Below are positions 1 to 10,355 of a stretch of DNA of 64,000 bases, in pieces. Within the stretch, counting starts at the first letter, position 1. Every line of letters starts with the position of its first letter. The stretch is from Ampullaceana balthica (taxonomy: Eukaryota > Mollusca > Gastropoda > Lymnaeidae), in assembly GCA_944989445.1 (NCBI GenBank), contig CALYLW010000177.1, forward strand, positions 496,556 to 560,555, read 5' to 3'. The notes under the pieces were generated by a model. That model did no database searches. It was not told where the DNA came from and saw only the letters and a list, made by a program, of their open reading frames with translations. The position numbers and the translations under genes are program-made.

Positions 1-1130
1 TTGTGTACGTAATGATAATTGTCTAACACATTGCAGCACTCAATTTATCTTTCAGTCCGTTTCTTGTGCCCCATTTTCAAAAATTCGAAGCTGACAACAG
101 CTAATCACACAAAAGATGATTCAAACAAAGTAAGAATAGTATCCCCATGTGTTTTCATAGATTTAAACTTAATTAGCAGAGAATTCCACGCTTTGAAAAT
201 TCATTTTCATAACTGTCAATTGTGCTGTCATGTGTGATCTCTTTACACGCTATCTTCTCAAATGTTGCAAGCAGGTCAGAGAATTTTCTTTTCCACGCAG
301 AGCTTTCTTGAAATTCCAATAGCTCCATTTCTAGATTTTCCATATATAATCATTGTAAGCAAGAAAGATCATGATCTATAAATTTATATTTATTTTTAGA
401 AGTAAGAAAACACATGTTGTTTTTTTCCTATCCGACAGAACTGTAGAAACCTGTCTTTAAAATGTTCTTTTGCAGCAGTTACGATGCTCGAAATTTCCTT
501 TTAGATTTCTTTCGTGATTGTTTGAAAATTGTGTAGAATTTTCTAGATGCATCTTTACATTTGGAAAATATTTTAGCTGCCCACTTGCAAAATCTCTTTC
601 AAAAGCATACAGTTTTCTATCAAATGTTCTTATATTGCAAAACATCTGCCGTTTTCCCAAAGCCTTGCTGTTGCTTGTTCAGTACATTGAATTGTTGTGT
701 AAAATCTGTTTTTAAAAAACATAACGTCAGACCATATCAGTGACATATGGCTAATCCTGCGAATTTTCATTGAAAAATAGCCTAATTTCATCCAAGCAGC
801 TTAAAAATCTATTTAAAACCAGTCCTGTCCTTAACTATAGGACGCTACTGTACACAAGAAAAGTGTCATACTGTGTTTGAACCTCATCAAGAATTGCTTG
901 AAATTATCGAAAATTAAGAGCTCGAGCCATTATGCAGTTCACAATTTTGGTGACATCTTTGAGAAAATCGTGTAAAATTTTGCAGCTGTCCCGGACACAA
1001 AAATATTCTTGGTGAATGAAAAAATGAAACTGAATAACTGTATATTTTTTCTTCTTTACAAAGAAATGCATGAAACCAGAAGTTATTCATAAAATGCAAG
1101 GTGAATCATCACTGACATTGTAAATACCTA
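1..1130 (-). pseudogene. Decayed BED-type hAT transposase (ZBED5/SCAND3-like)
   Basis: Minus-strand translation in broken frames shows KIVNCIMARAL at about 910-960, which matches the VKIVNFIKARAL block of the better preserved transposase at 40377-41729. Further on, at 457-660, KLYAFERDFASGQLKYFP corresponds to the region before the dimerisation domain. Several stops and frameshifts make it non-functional. The element ends were not found; its 3' part may continue left of the window. Confidence 0.55.
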
Positions 1131-1430
1131 TTCCATGTGGTCTTTCGGACAAAGATGCCAATTTAACCAGCACTTCTCTCATTGTTTCATCAATAGCATT
1201 GCGCAAAATTATTGCTTGCCTTGAATGGTTATTTATATATGCGCTTTCATTCAAGCACATTGAGTAACAGGCTGCAACAAATATATGAAAAAAGAGGACA
1301 GGCAGTGTTCAGAGGCAATTAAATCGTTATTAAACACTCACTCATGCAACATCACAATATCACAAATCAGAAAGCAAAACCACCAAAAAAGCAATAAATT
1401 GGTGGGAAAATAACCAAAATTTAAAAAAAG

Positions 1431-1932
1431 GTAAAAAACAAGTTTGTGGCTATAAATCCTTTATAAAGGAGACATAACTAAAAGAATGTTCATTATAATA
1501 CGCAGCGCAAGACAATCCAAAAATACAAAATTTTAGTTAAGTCTCGTAAAACATGTTAAATATAATGCGCACCAATCAGGAATATATTTTTTAAAAGTAT
1601 TGTCAATATAATTCGCACCGAATCGCGCAAAAGAAAAGTACTAAAAAGGTCGTTCAATATAATACGCACCGCGACACTCAATCTCAAAAAGTAACATGAT
1701 ACATGGAGATCAATAAAATAATCTAAAATTTCAATAATTTAATTACAGTACATGCGATCGATCTGAAATTGTGATTCATCATTTTTATCATCGGCACAAA
1801 ATAGCCTTCAAAATTTCAGCTCGCTAGCTCATGAGGAAGTGGGTGAAAAATCGATCCAAAGTTTTTTCGGCAAAAAATCAAGCAAGCAAGAGCTCAAACA
1901 GACAACACAAGTGAACATAAAGGATTTAAAAA
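1431..1932. repeat. MITE-like repeat family A, copy 1
   Basis: Starts with TATAAATCCTTTAT and ends with CATAAAGGATTTAA, so the ends are inverted. Inside are the family landmarks CATTATAATACGCAGCGCAAG, GCGCACC and GCGATCGATCTGAAATT, and an Ala/Ser-codon-like stretch around AGCTCGCTAGCTCA. Related copies lie at 4563-4990, 5967-6442, 6466-6942, 20845-21360 and 54806-55305. No coding capacity seen. Confidence 0.7.
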
Positions 1933-1975
1933 GACGAGATACTTTTTAAAAAGCAAACAAACTTGCCGCCATTAT

Positions 1976-2310
1976 CCGTTAGGAAGGCCAGGGCCGACTG
2001 ACCGCGTTGTCGGCCGATTTATGAGCGAACGCGGTCGTTCCTTCGTTCCTTCGACACTCGGTGAACCGCGTGCTAAAGGAACAAATGAACGACCGCGTTC
2101 GCTCGCTCCGGGCGAAATTCCGAAGCAAACGAACTGCGTGCCGAGTGCAGGCACGCACGCGGGCACGCAACTCGCGTTCGTTGTGAGGGGCAACGTTGGC
2201 TCTGCGAGTCGCGGGGGTGTTCGCAGCAGCGTTCATTGTACTGATCGTACGTTGCGCGTTCCGTTCGTTAAGCGGTGTATCACTGTACTGTATTGACATT
2301 GGGAGTCCAT
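1976..2310. repeat. GC-rich block with a perfect 17-bp inverted repeat
   Basis: Clearly richer in GC than its surroundings. GAGCGAACGCGGTCGTT near 2021 is matched by its exact reverse complement near 2087, giving a hairpin with a ~49-base loop. Open frames on both strands are low-complexity by-products of the GC content. Possibly a small foldback transposon; no ends or target duplication identified. Confidence 0.45.
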
Positions 2311-2359
2311 GATAATTTACTCTTTTTTTTAACTGCTCAGTATTTTGCATTTACGTCTT

Positions 2360-4375
2360 TTGTTTGGATTAGTTGTCTTCAAGGAATATATCCATGTAGA
2401 ATTTATTTGTTCCTTTTCTTTTTTACTCTTAACAGTTGAAACTTTTTCTGGGTTGAAAAAATACTGGAATTAGTCTCCAATGTTATTATTTAATCTAGGT
2501 AATTTTGTAATATTTTGCTATCTTGTTCTGATTTACTTGTTCTATAGATTATACAATAACAGGAAATAAACTAACTTTTGTTCCAGTTGAGATGTTGTTG
2601 GGTAAATCATTTATATAAATTAAAAAGAGTAAGGGACCTAGCACAGTTCCTTGGGGAACTCCTGAGTTAACCGTTAGTGGTGCAGATTTAGATCCATTAA
2701 TTATTACGGTTTGCTCTCTCCCCAAAAGGAAGTCGTCGATCAAATGATGTATGGCAGTGTTCCCCAACCTTTTTATCGTCGCGGACCGATCAAAGTTTGG
2801 TAATTTTACCGCGGTTCAGTGTCGGGGGGGGGGTGGTGTGGGCTGCGGCGTTGATTGCTTATACAAGTATATTAGATTGTTTTGATTTTATACTTATTTA
2901 ATTGTACTTAAACATGACTTTAAAAGAATACAATTACACCAACAAAGAATTAAAAATGTTTTAATATTTTAACTTGCGTGAACGTTAAATCAATGAGAAC
3001 CCTGAGCTTGTTTCTCTGCAACAAGACTGTTCAATATGATGGTAATAGGAGACGATGACACACGGAGTGTGCTGCTTGTGTCCAGTTTATTCCGTTCTTT
3101 TGTTACTGTCGCTGCAGAAACTCCGCTTCACACACATAAGATGTCGGAATTGGCAATAGGGATTTAATTGCTATGGTGGCAATCTCAGGATATTCAGCCA
3201 TGACTGTAATCAAAACTGGAAAATTTGGTTTCCTCTGACGCAGTTTTAAGGCCGCCGCCAATTTCAATCTCGAATAGTTGAACTGCTTCTTGCACAGACA
3301 CGCAAGAATCACCTGATCGGTTGACAAATGGGTCAAGGATCCATACCATACCAGTCCATGGGTCTTATGTGGTTGGGAAGTAGCGCTCAAATTTTTCTAA
3401 ATGCAAAGACAGGTGATCGTGCACCACTTGGGCAATGAATGCTCAGGTTCAGTTTCGCTAGAATGGCCGCAAATGTTTGAAAAATATCGAAAATGCTTAT
3501 GTTCAAGAACCACCCCACAATCCAGTTTGGCTTTAAAAGCAGCTATTTTTTCTGCCAACATGAAGACAGTTGCCATTTTCGTTTTGAGGGGATAGATTGA
3601 GTTCATTAAGCTGGGTGAATATGTCACACAGGTAAGCCATTTTTGCAACCAATACCTTGTCACTAAAATGTGCTTCCAGCGGTGACTTCTTTTCTGAGAG
3701 AAATCTTAACGATGGCTCTCGTAAATCAAATACTTTGGTTAGTGATTTTCCTGTGGAAAACCGTCTTATTTCTGTGTTAAAAAGAAGGCATATGTGCTCT
3801 GTGTCAACTCCTCAAGAAATGACTCAAACAAGCATGATTTAAAGGCGTGTGCTTTGATGCAATTAATAGCTTTAACAACATCAACGAATACACTTTTGAA
3901 TTCCGCAGACATTTTTCTGCTTGCCATTTCCTTGTGAATGATATAGTGCGTAGATTCATTCTCAGGTTGCAAAACCGTGCACGACAAGATAGCGCCGATA
4001 CGAGAGTGTCACCAAAAGAGGTCGCCAACATAAAAGCGCAAAAATTGATTGTAGGCGGTTGTTCGATTTGCGCTAATGTCATTTATGTTCTTTTGACGTA
4101 GTGCCGCCAAAACGGGTTACAGGCTATAGCCTCTGGTATGGAAAGACGCCCAATCCAGAGAGAAAAACACCACTGTAAATCATTTTTTTAAATTCAATGT
4201 TCCATTAGCAGCCCGTACTATTTAATTTGTTTCATGGCCCGGTACCGGTCCACGGCCCAGGGGTTTGGGACCACTGATGTATGGGACCGGAGATTCCAAA
4301 GTAGTTAAGGTTGTTGTTTTGTTGAGCAAGCTGAAGTGGTGAACTTTGTCAAATGTTTTTGAGAAATCTAGTACA
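2360..4375 (-). pseudogene. Jockey/CR1-like LINE reverse transcriptase fragment, split by a hAT insertion
   Basis: Minus-strand coding pieces at 4375-4277 and 2754-2360 are the two sides of one LINE fragment. The first reads LDFSKTFDKVHH and the second [31 protein letters not shown], then decayed sequence. They are colinear with the better copy at 6907-9210. The break coincides exactly with the 8-bp duplication of the hAT at 2755-4276, so the LINE was there first. Confidence 0.8.
2755..4276 (-). mobile_element. BED-type hAT element, internally decayed, with intact ends and TSD
   Basis: Terminal inverted repeats CAGTGTTCCCCAACC and, reversed at the right end, CAGTGGTCCCAAACC. The 8-bp duplication ATGTATGG flanks it at 2747-2754 and 4277-4284. 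Minus-strand remnants such as LTCVTYSPSLMNSIYPLKTK and KHFRYFSNICGH recall the C-terminal half of ZBED5-type transposases. Too many frame breaks to be active. Confidence 0.82.
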
Positions 4376-4560
4376 GCGGTTCCCAAGCTGTGGGTCGCAA
4401 CACCCGCCCACCACCACCAAGGGGTTCGTTACAAGGTTTCTGGGGGTCGCCAACTCTCTACTGAAAAAAATATTTACTATAATGTAAATTTGCTATATTT
4501 TGTAAAACCTTTATTGAAAATTACTTAATTAAATTTCTTGGGGGTCGCGGGTCACAAACA
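4373..4560. repeat. Fragment of a hAT-type MITE
   Basis: Begins CAGCGGTTCCCAAGCTG, the usual look of a hAT terminal repeat, with GTGGGTCGC following. The matching right end is missing; the segment runs directly into repeat A at 4563. Confidence 0.4.
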
Positions 4561-4562
4561 AC

Positions 4563-4990
4563 CGTAAAAACAACGTTTTTGACTATAAATCCTTTATATA
4601 TGAGACATAACTAACATTATTTATTATGTGTAATATAATATGCACCGCGTGACAAACATTTACAGACTGAAACTGAAATCCCCTTGCTGTAAAACATGGG
4701 GATGTTGTCATATATGGCTGGAGTGAATTACAGTGACACGTGGATGTCAACAATAGCAGACGGCTACATAGAGTTACATAGAGATAAACTAAAAATGCAT
4801 TAATTTATTTACTTTACATTCGATCGATCTAAAATTGTTATACAATGCATTGTTAGGTGACGCGAGTCTATGTGCAAAATTTCAGTTCGATAGCATCACG
4901 GGAAGTGAGTTATTTTTTACTTTTATTTTTCCACCCGCCCGACTAAGACAGACAGAGACGATGGTGAAGTTAATATAAGGGATTCAATTA
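4563..4990. repeat. MITE-like repeat family A, copy 2 (diverged)
   Basis: Ends TATAAATCCTTTATAT and TTAATATAAGGGATT are inverted. The internal part is more diverged than the other copies but keeps CATTCGATCGATCTAAAATT. Confidence 0.6.
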
Positions 4991-5013
4991 AACAACTAGT
5001 AAAAACAAAGTTT

Positions 5014-5960
5014 TTGACGTCCTGTTCTCTTGATCCAATCCCCACTCCACTATTGATTGAGTCATTAGATCACTTACTCCCAACAATAACACATATAGTA
5101 AATGAGAGTCTAACATCAGGTACTTTTCCAACCTTATGTAAATCTGCTGTAATAAAACCCTTGCTGAAAAAACAAGGTTTGTTTCAAAACAATTTAAACA
5201 ACTATCGACCTGCGTCCAATATTTCATTTGTATCTAAGGTCATTGAAAAACTTGTCTTAAAACAACTTTTTGCTTATCTTAACGACAACATTCTTCTAAG
5301 TCCCAATCAGTCAGCCTACAGACCTTCTCACAGCACAGAGACCACCCTGTTAAAGGTAACAAATGACCTCCTACTCGCACTAGACAGTGGGAAAATCTCT
5401 ATATTGGTCCTCTTAGATCTTAGTGCTGCTTTTGATACCGTTGACCATCAAACATTGCTAAAAATCCTGCAAAATTATTTTGGAATTTCTGGCTGAGTTC
5501 TGGCTTGGTTTCAATCATACTTATCAAACAGATCACAGGTGGTATCGGTAGATGGCTGTATCTCTCACAGAGCTGACTTGGTTTATGGTGTGCCTCTGGG
5601 CTCCGTTTTGGGTCCGGTAATTTTCGTACTTTATAGAAGGCCACTACTTCTACTGCTCGAAAAGCATTCAGTTAAAAGCCAATCATTTGCAGACGATACT
5701 TAGCTTTACACTCACACTGATCCATGTGATATTGACTTCACTGTCAAACTGATGCAAGAGTGCATTGGTGATGTAAAGTCTTGGATGACTTTCAGCAAGC
5801 TCAAACTGAATGATGACAAGACAGAAGCACTCCTATTCTGCAGCAATAAATCGCGCAGTACTTTGTCTCTTCCGAATATGACGTCATATTGTGTATAGTT
5901 TCAGAATTACTTATTTGAATTGACTTTTATTGTAATCTAGAATGAGTTTCCTTGATAATA
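5014..5960 (+). pseudogene. 5'-truncated LINE reverse transcriptase (CR1/L2-like)
   Basis: Open for 160 codons, then broken by stops. Recognisable reverse transcriptase blocks: NNYRPASNISFVSKVIEKL, LDLSAAFDTVDH, GVPLGSVLGPVIF, and the catalytic box as FADDT. The A-rich 3' end near 5960 (GATAATAAAAAAAAC) marks the tail. A different family from the LINE at 6907. Non-functional. Confidence 0.82.
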
Positions 5961-5966
5961 AAAAAA

Positions 5967-6442
5967 ACCGTAAAAAACAAGTTTTTGACTATAAATCCTT
6001 TATGTACGAGAAGTAACTAAAAGAAAGTTCATTATAATACGCAGAGCAAGACCATCCAAAAATACAAAATTGTAGTTATGTCTCGTAAAACGTGTTTAAT
6101 ATAATGTGCACCGATCAGGAATATGTTTATAAAAATTGTTGTAAATAAAATACACACCTTATTGCGCGACTGGAAAGGTCGTTCAATACAATAAGCGACG
6201 CGACACTCTATCTCAAAAATTTAACATGATACATAGAGATAAATAAAATAATATAAAAATTCAATAATTTAATTACAGTAAATGCGATCGATCTGAAATT
6301 TTGATTCATCGTTTTTATCATCGGCACGAAACTGCCTGCAAAATTTCCGATCGCTAGCTTATCAGGAAGTGGGTTAAAATCGATCCAAAGTTTTGGCGAC
6401 AAGCAAGCAATCAACCAGCCACCACGAGTTAATATAAAGGAT
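5967..6442. repeat. MITE-like repeat family A, copy 3
   Basis: Runs from CTATAAATCCTTTATG to TTAATATAAAGGATTTAA. It is followed after about 25 bases by a second copy in the same orientation, and both show high similarity over their full length. Confidence 0.75.
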
Positions 6443-6465
6443 TTAAATAAAAATTTTAAAAACCT

Positions 6466-6942
6466 GTAAAAAAAACAAGTTTTTGACTATAAATCCTTTA
6501 TGTCCGAGAAGTTACTAAAAGAATGTTCATTATAATACGCAGCGCAAGACCATCAAAAAATACAAAATTGAAGTTGTGTCTTAAAACATGTTTAATATAA
6601 TGCGCACCGATCAGGAATATGTTTATAAAAAGTGTTGTCAATAAAATACGCACCTTATTGCGCGACAGAAAGGTCGTTCAATATAATACGCACCGCGGCA
6701 CTCTATCTAAAAAAATAACATGATACATAGAGATAAATAAAATGATATAAAAATGCAATAATTTAATTACAGTACATGCGATCGATCTGAAATTTTGATA
6801 CAGTGTTTAATCATTGGTACGAAACTGCCTGCAAAATTTCAGCTCGCTAGCTTACGAGGAAGTGGGTTAAAAATCGATCCAAAGTTTTGGCGACAAGCAA
6901 TCAAGGGTGCAGACACCACGAGTTAATATAAAGGATTTAAAA
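6466..6942. repeat. MITE-like repeat family A, copy 4
   Basis: Direct neighbour of copy 3, same orientation and nearly the same length. Its right end abuts the LINE at 6907, whose first apparent codons actually lie inside this repeat. Confidence 0.75.
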
Positions 6943-9210
6943 ATCGGAAAATCCTGGTTCAATTTTAAATTTAAAAAGCTATGCAAGCAAAAAGAGAACT
7001 TATGTAAGAAATTTAAGGCTACCAATTCAAAAAGGATACTCAAAAAGTACTTTAAGATTAAACACTTGACACAAAAACTTAGTCGAAACCTCCAAAATGA
7101 ATATATAAACAATTTAATTTATAAAGATAACAATGAAAACTTATGGTCCTTTATCAAATCTACAAAAATGGAACCTACAGGAATAGCCACACTAAAAGGC
7201 TCAAATGATAAAACCTATAATGATAATGAGACTAAAGCTAATATCCTTAACACATGTTTTGCATCATCATTCTCTGCCTCAGGCGATAAGGAAGTTTTAA
7301 TAAATTTAAATAAAATGGAAGAAATAGGTAACATAACTGTAGACGAGATAGGTATACATTCACTCCTAAAAAAATTAAAAATAAACAAAGCCACTGGCCC
7401 AGATGAATTGCCTGCAAGGTTGTTAAAAGAACTAAGCAATGAACTGTCCCCAATCCTTGTAGTTCTTTTTCAAGCCTCTCTAAACCAGGGTAAAGTGCCC
7501 CAGGATTGGAAATTAGCTAACGTAACTCCACTCTTTAAGAAAGGGGATAAATCAGCCCCTGGTAATTACAGACCTGTATCACTTACTAGTTTCACCTGTA
7601 AATTACTAGAACACGTAATATATAGTAAAATAGTTAGCCACCTAGACAAATATAATGCCCTATGCCCACATCAACACGGCTTTAGAGAAAACAGATCATG
7701 TGAAACACAATTAATAGGTTTAATAGATGAACTATCAAAAGGCTTAGACAATAATGATCAAATAGACACAATATTACTAGACTTCTCAAAAGCATTTGAC
7801 AAAGTTCACCATCTTAGTTTACTTTAAAAACTTAACTACTTTGGAATCTCAGGTTCCTTACATCACTGGATCGAAGACTTCCTTTTGGGCAGGGAGCAAA
7901 CTGTAATAATTAATGGATCTAAATCTGCACCAATAAAGGTTAACTCAGGAGTTCCACAAGGAACTGTGCTAGGTCCCTTACTCTTTTTAATTTATATAAA
8001 TGATTTACCCAACAACATCTCAACAGGTACACAAAGTTAGGTTATTTGCTGATGATTGTATAATTTATAGAACAATTAAATCAGAACAAGATAGCAAAAT
8101 TTTACAAAAATACTTAGATGAATTGATAAAATGGGAAACTAACTGGAGTATGTCTTTCCACCCAGAAAAGTGTCAACTGTTAAGAGTAACAAAGAAAAAG
8201 AAACAAATAAATTCAAAATATTACATTCATGGAAAAGAACTGACCCAAAACTAAAGATGCAAAATACTTAGGAGTCTTAATAAATGAGAAACTATCATGG
8301 AATCCCCATGTCAATGAAGTTATTAAAAAATCAAACAAAACCTTAGGCTTTATAAAAAGAAACTTTAACAAATGTAATAGAGAGATCAAACTAAAAGTGC
8401 TACCTCACTTTGGTGAGAGACGTGTTGTTGTGTTTACATTGGATGAGAATGCAATGACTTGACCGAGTATGAAACACGTGGTTTGTGAGAAGAACTGTAA
8501 GCGTGCTAGTCAAGGACTGGGAGAATAGCTGGCGATAAATGTACGGTTCAAGAGCAACCGGGGTTGATTGCATACGAGCTGCTTAGGTAGTTGATTGTAC
8601 AGTTGATCACAGTGAATTGTATATAGTGATTAAAGACAGTTGTTAACCAGACCACAGTGTGTTAAGACTTGTTACTTGAACCATAAGTTCTATTACATGT
8701 ACTAGAATATGCATCTTCTGTATGGGACCCATCCACCAAAGAAAACATTGATAAACTAGAACAAATTCAAAAAAGAGCTGCCAGATTCATTACTGGAGAA
8801 TATTCAAAACTGACAAGAATAACACCATTAGTTAAATCATTAAACCTTGAAACACTAGAGGATAGAAGAACCAAGAGCAAAGTAGTAATCATACATAAAG
8901 CAATTAATTCTAATTTAGAAATACAACACAAAGATAACTTAATACAACCCTCAGATAGACATAAGGATAAAAAACCTTTTCCGTATGCAAAGAACAAACA
9001 CATACAAATTTTCGATCTTCCCGTCCGGAATTCGGGCGTGGAATGGGTTGCCTGAATAAACTAGGAAAACCAACACTTTATCAACATTTAAATCTCAAAT
9101 AAAAATGCAGGACTAAACACAAAACAATAGATAAGCGTAGGACGCAATGATCTTCTGTGTAGAAGGAGCGTCTGTAAACAGATAAGATAATATCCTTGTT
9201 GGAAAGTGCG
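6907..9210 (+). pseudogene. Jockey/CR1-like LINE, reverse transcriptase region, best copy in the window
   Basis: 306 open codons then short breaks. Blocks in order: [75 protein letters not shown] (catalytic Asp pair), KYLGVLINEKLSWNPH, and from 8700 the C-terminal IQKRAARFITGEYS and IRPSDRHKD-like part. True LINE sequence starts at about 6940; the first codons are repeat A. There is a stop at about 7825, a frameshift near 8030 and a ~290-bp insertion at 8405. Other copies of its 3' end are at 13205, 14722 and 46583. It encodes no working protein. Confidence 0.85.
8405..8698. repeat. Insertion in the LINE, possibly a solo LTR
   Basis: Interrupts the LINE between KLKVL and LEYASSVW. It starts near TGGTGAGAGACG and ends TTCTATTACA, so TG...CA ends are possible, and it has a promoter-like AT-rich second half. 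I could not confirm a target duplication, so the LTR reading is tentative. Confidence 0.35.
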
Positions 9211-9289
9211 TTTAAATACTCAGTCGAGTTTTTATTTCTTGTTTTACTATGTGCTGTAGGTTTATGTTGCTAATTATGTAAATAAAGTT

Positions 9290-9620
9290 TTTGTTAATTT
9301 CTTATTAGCTTGATGTTGATCTATGTCATAGTTGTTTTAATTGATGTCTGGAATATTAAAGTCCACCATAGTCAAAATTACAGCATTTTTATGATTTTCT
9401 TTTATTAAAGTTAATTGACTGCATATACCTCTCATATATTCTATGTAGGTATTGGGGGGTTTGCATGCTGCCTACAATAAGTGATGCTGAGTTCGGTGTA
9501 GCTAATTTACAGACTTTATATTGTAATCTGATTATGGTGTAATTTCCTCCGCTGAATTAAAGCTTATCAAATATACTATTTCTAAGATATCTCTTCTGGC
9601 TAGTGCTCCACTTACCGTTT
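9290..9620 (-). pseudogene. LINE endonuclease fragment
   Basis: Minus-strand frames give MVDFNIPDIN near 9345-9375, which corresponds to the GDFNxPxIxW block of APE-type LINE endonucleases. Upstream of it, in another frame, is a piece with YMRGICSQL. Stops are frequent. Probably the same jockey/CR1-like group as the neighbouring LINEs. Confidence 0.5.
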
Positions 9621-10139
9621 GGCTAAACTAATTGTAGTTTAATTTTGAATAATCACACTTAATGCACGCAGCATAAATATAATATATTTTAAGACATAAG
9701 CCTAATGAAATTTCAAATCATAATACAATATAACTAATGGGCGATTATATTTTAACCACGGAGACTTTGCTTTAAAACAAATTCTCCTTCGGTTTTAAAA
9801 TAAACTCTACGTGAAAGACTTTGTTTTTGGAAAGAGATTTTATTTCTGGACACTTAATTTAAGCCGCAATATTATCTTATCAACTCAAAACTTAGTAATC
9901 CTTAAAAAGAGAAGGTATAACGGATAACGTTATGAACGCAGTGTACTGTTTAGCTTGTTTTATATTTAGTTTTATCTTCGGAGAATTCAAAGCAAAGACC
10001 CCAGTTCAAATTGTTTAAAAATGTATTAAATGTCTACTGGAAATCAATTATTTATTTGCTTGTTATTATTTTCATATGTATCGAAAATAAAAAATGGTAC
10101 AACATAATTTTTAAATATTTAATGCACATGTAATTTCAG

Positions 10140-10355
10140 ATTGCTGTCAAAAACGATTATCTGGATTTATCATGGATGTCTTTGACAAGTCAAATTCCAA
10201 AATTTATAACTTTAGCAATCAACCTCCAAATAACGCTGATTTTTATACCATACAACCTGAGGGAGAGTACGTACCTAAAAGAATTGAAATTACGGCCACA
10301 CAACGTTACGACATAAATTTAATTCTTAATTTATGTGAAGCAGAAATATTTGGAG
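10140..10355 (+). CDS. Exon: C-terminal part of an F5/8C (discoidin/fucolectin-like) domain of the receptor phosphatase
   Basis: Flanked by a TTTCAG acceptor and a GTAATA donor, phase 1 at both ends, 216 bases. The translation begins with Cys-Cys and ends in LCEAEIFG, the typical closing strand of F5/8 type C and fucolectin-like galactose-binding domains. Such domains bind glycans or lipids outside the cell. The phase matches the EGF exon at 15598. The N-terminal half of the domain is not recognisable upstream in this window. Confidence is moderate because one exon of this divergent fold is short, but the ending and the exon phase fit well. Confidence 0.7.

Noticed and set aside
1972..2350. 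Arg/Ser-rich open frames on both strands
   Set aside because: By-products of the GC-rich repeat; no conserved motif.
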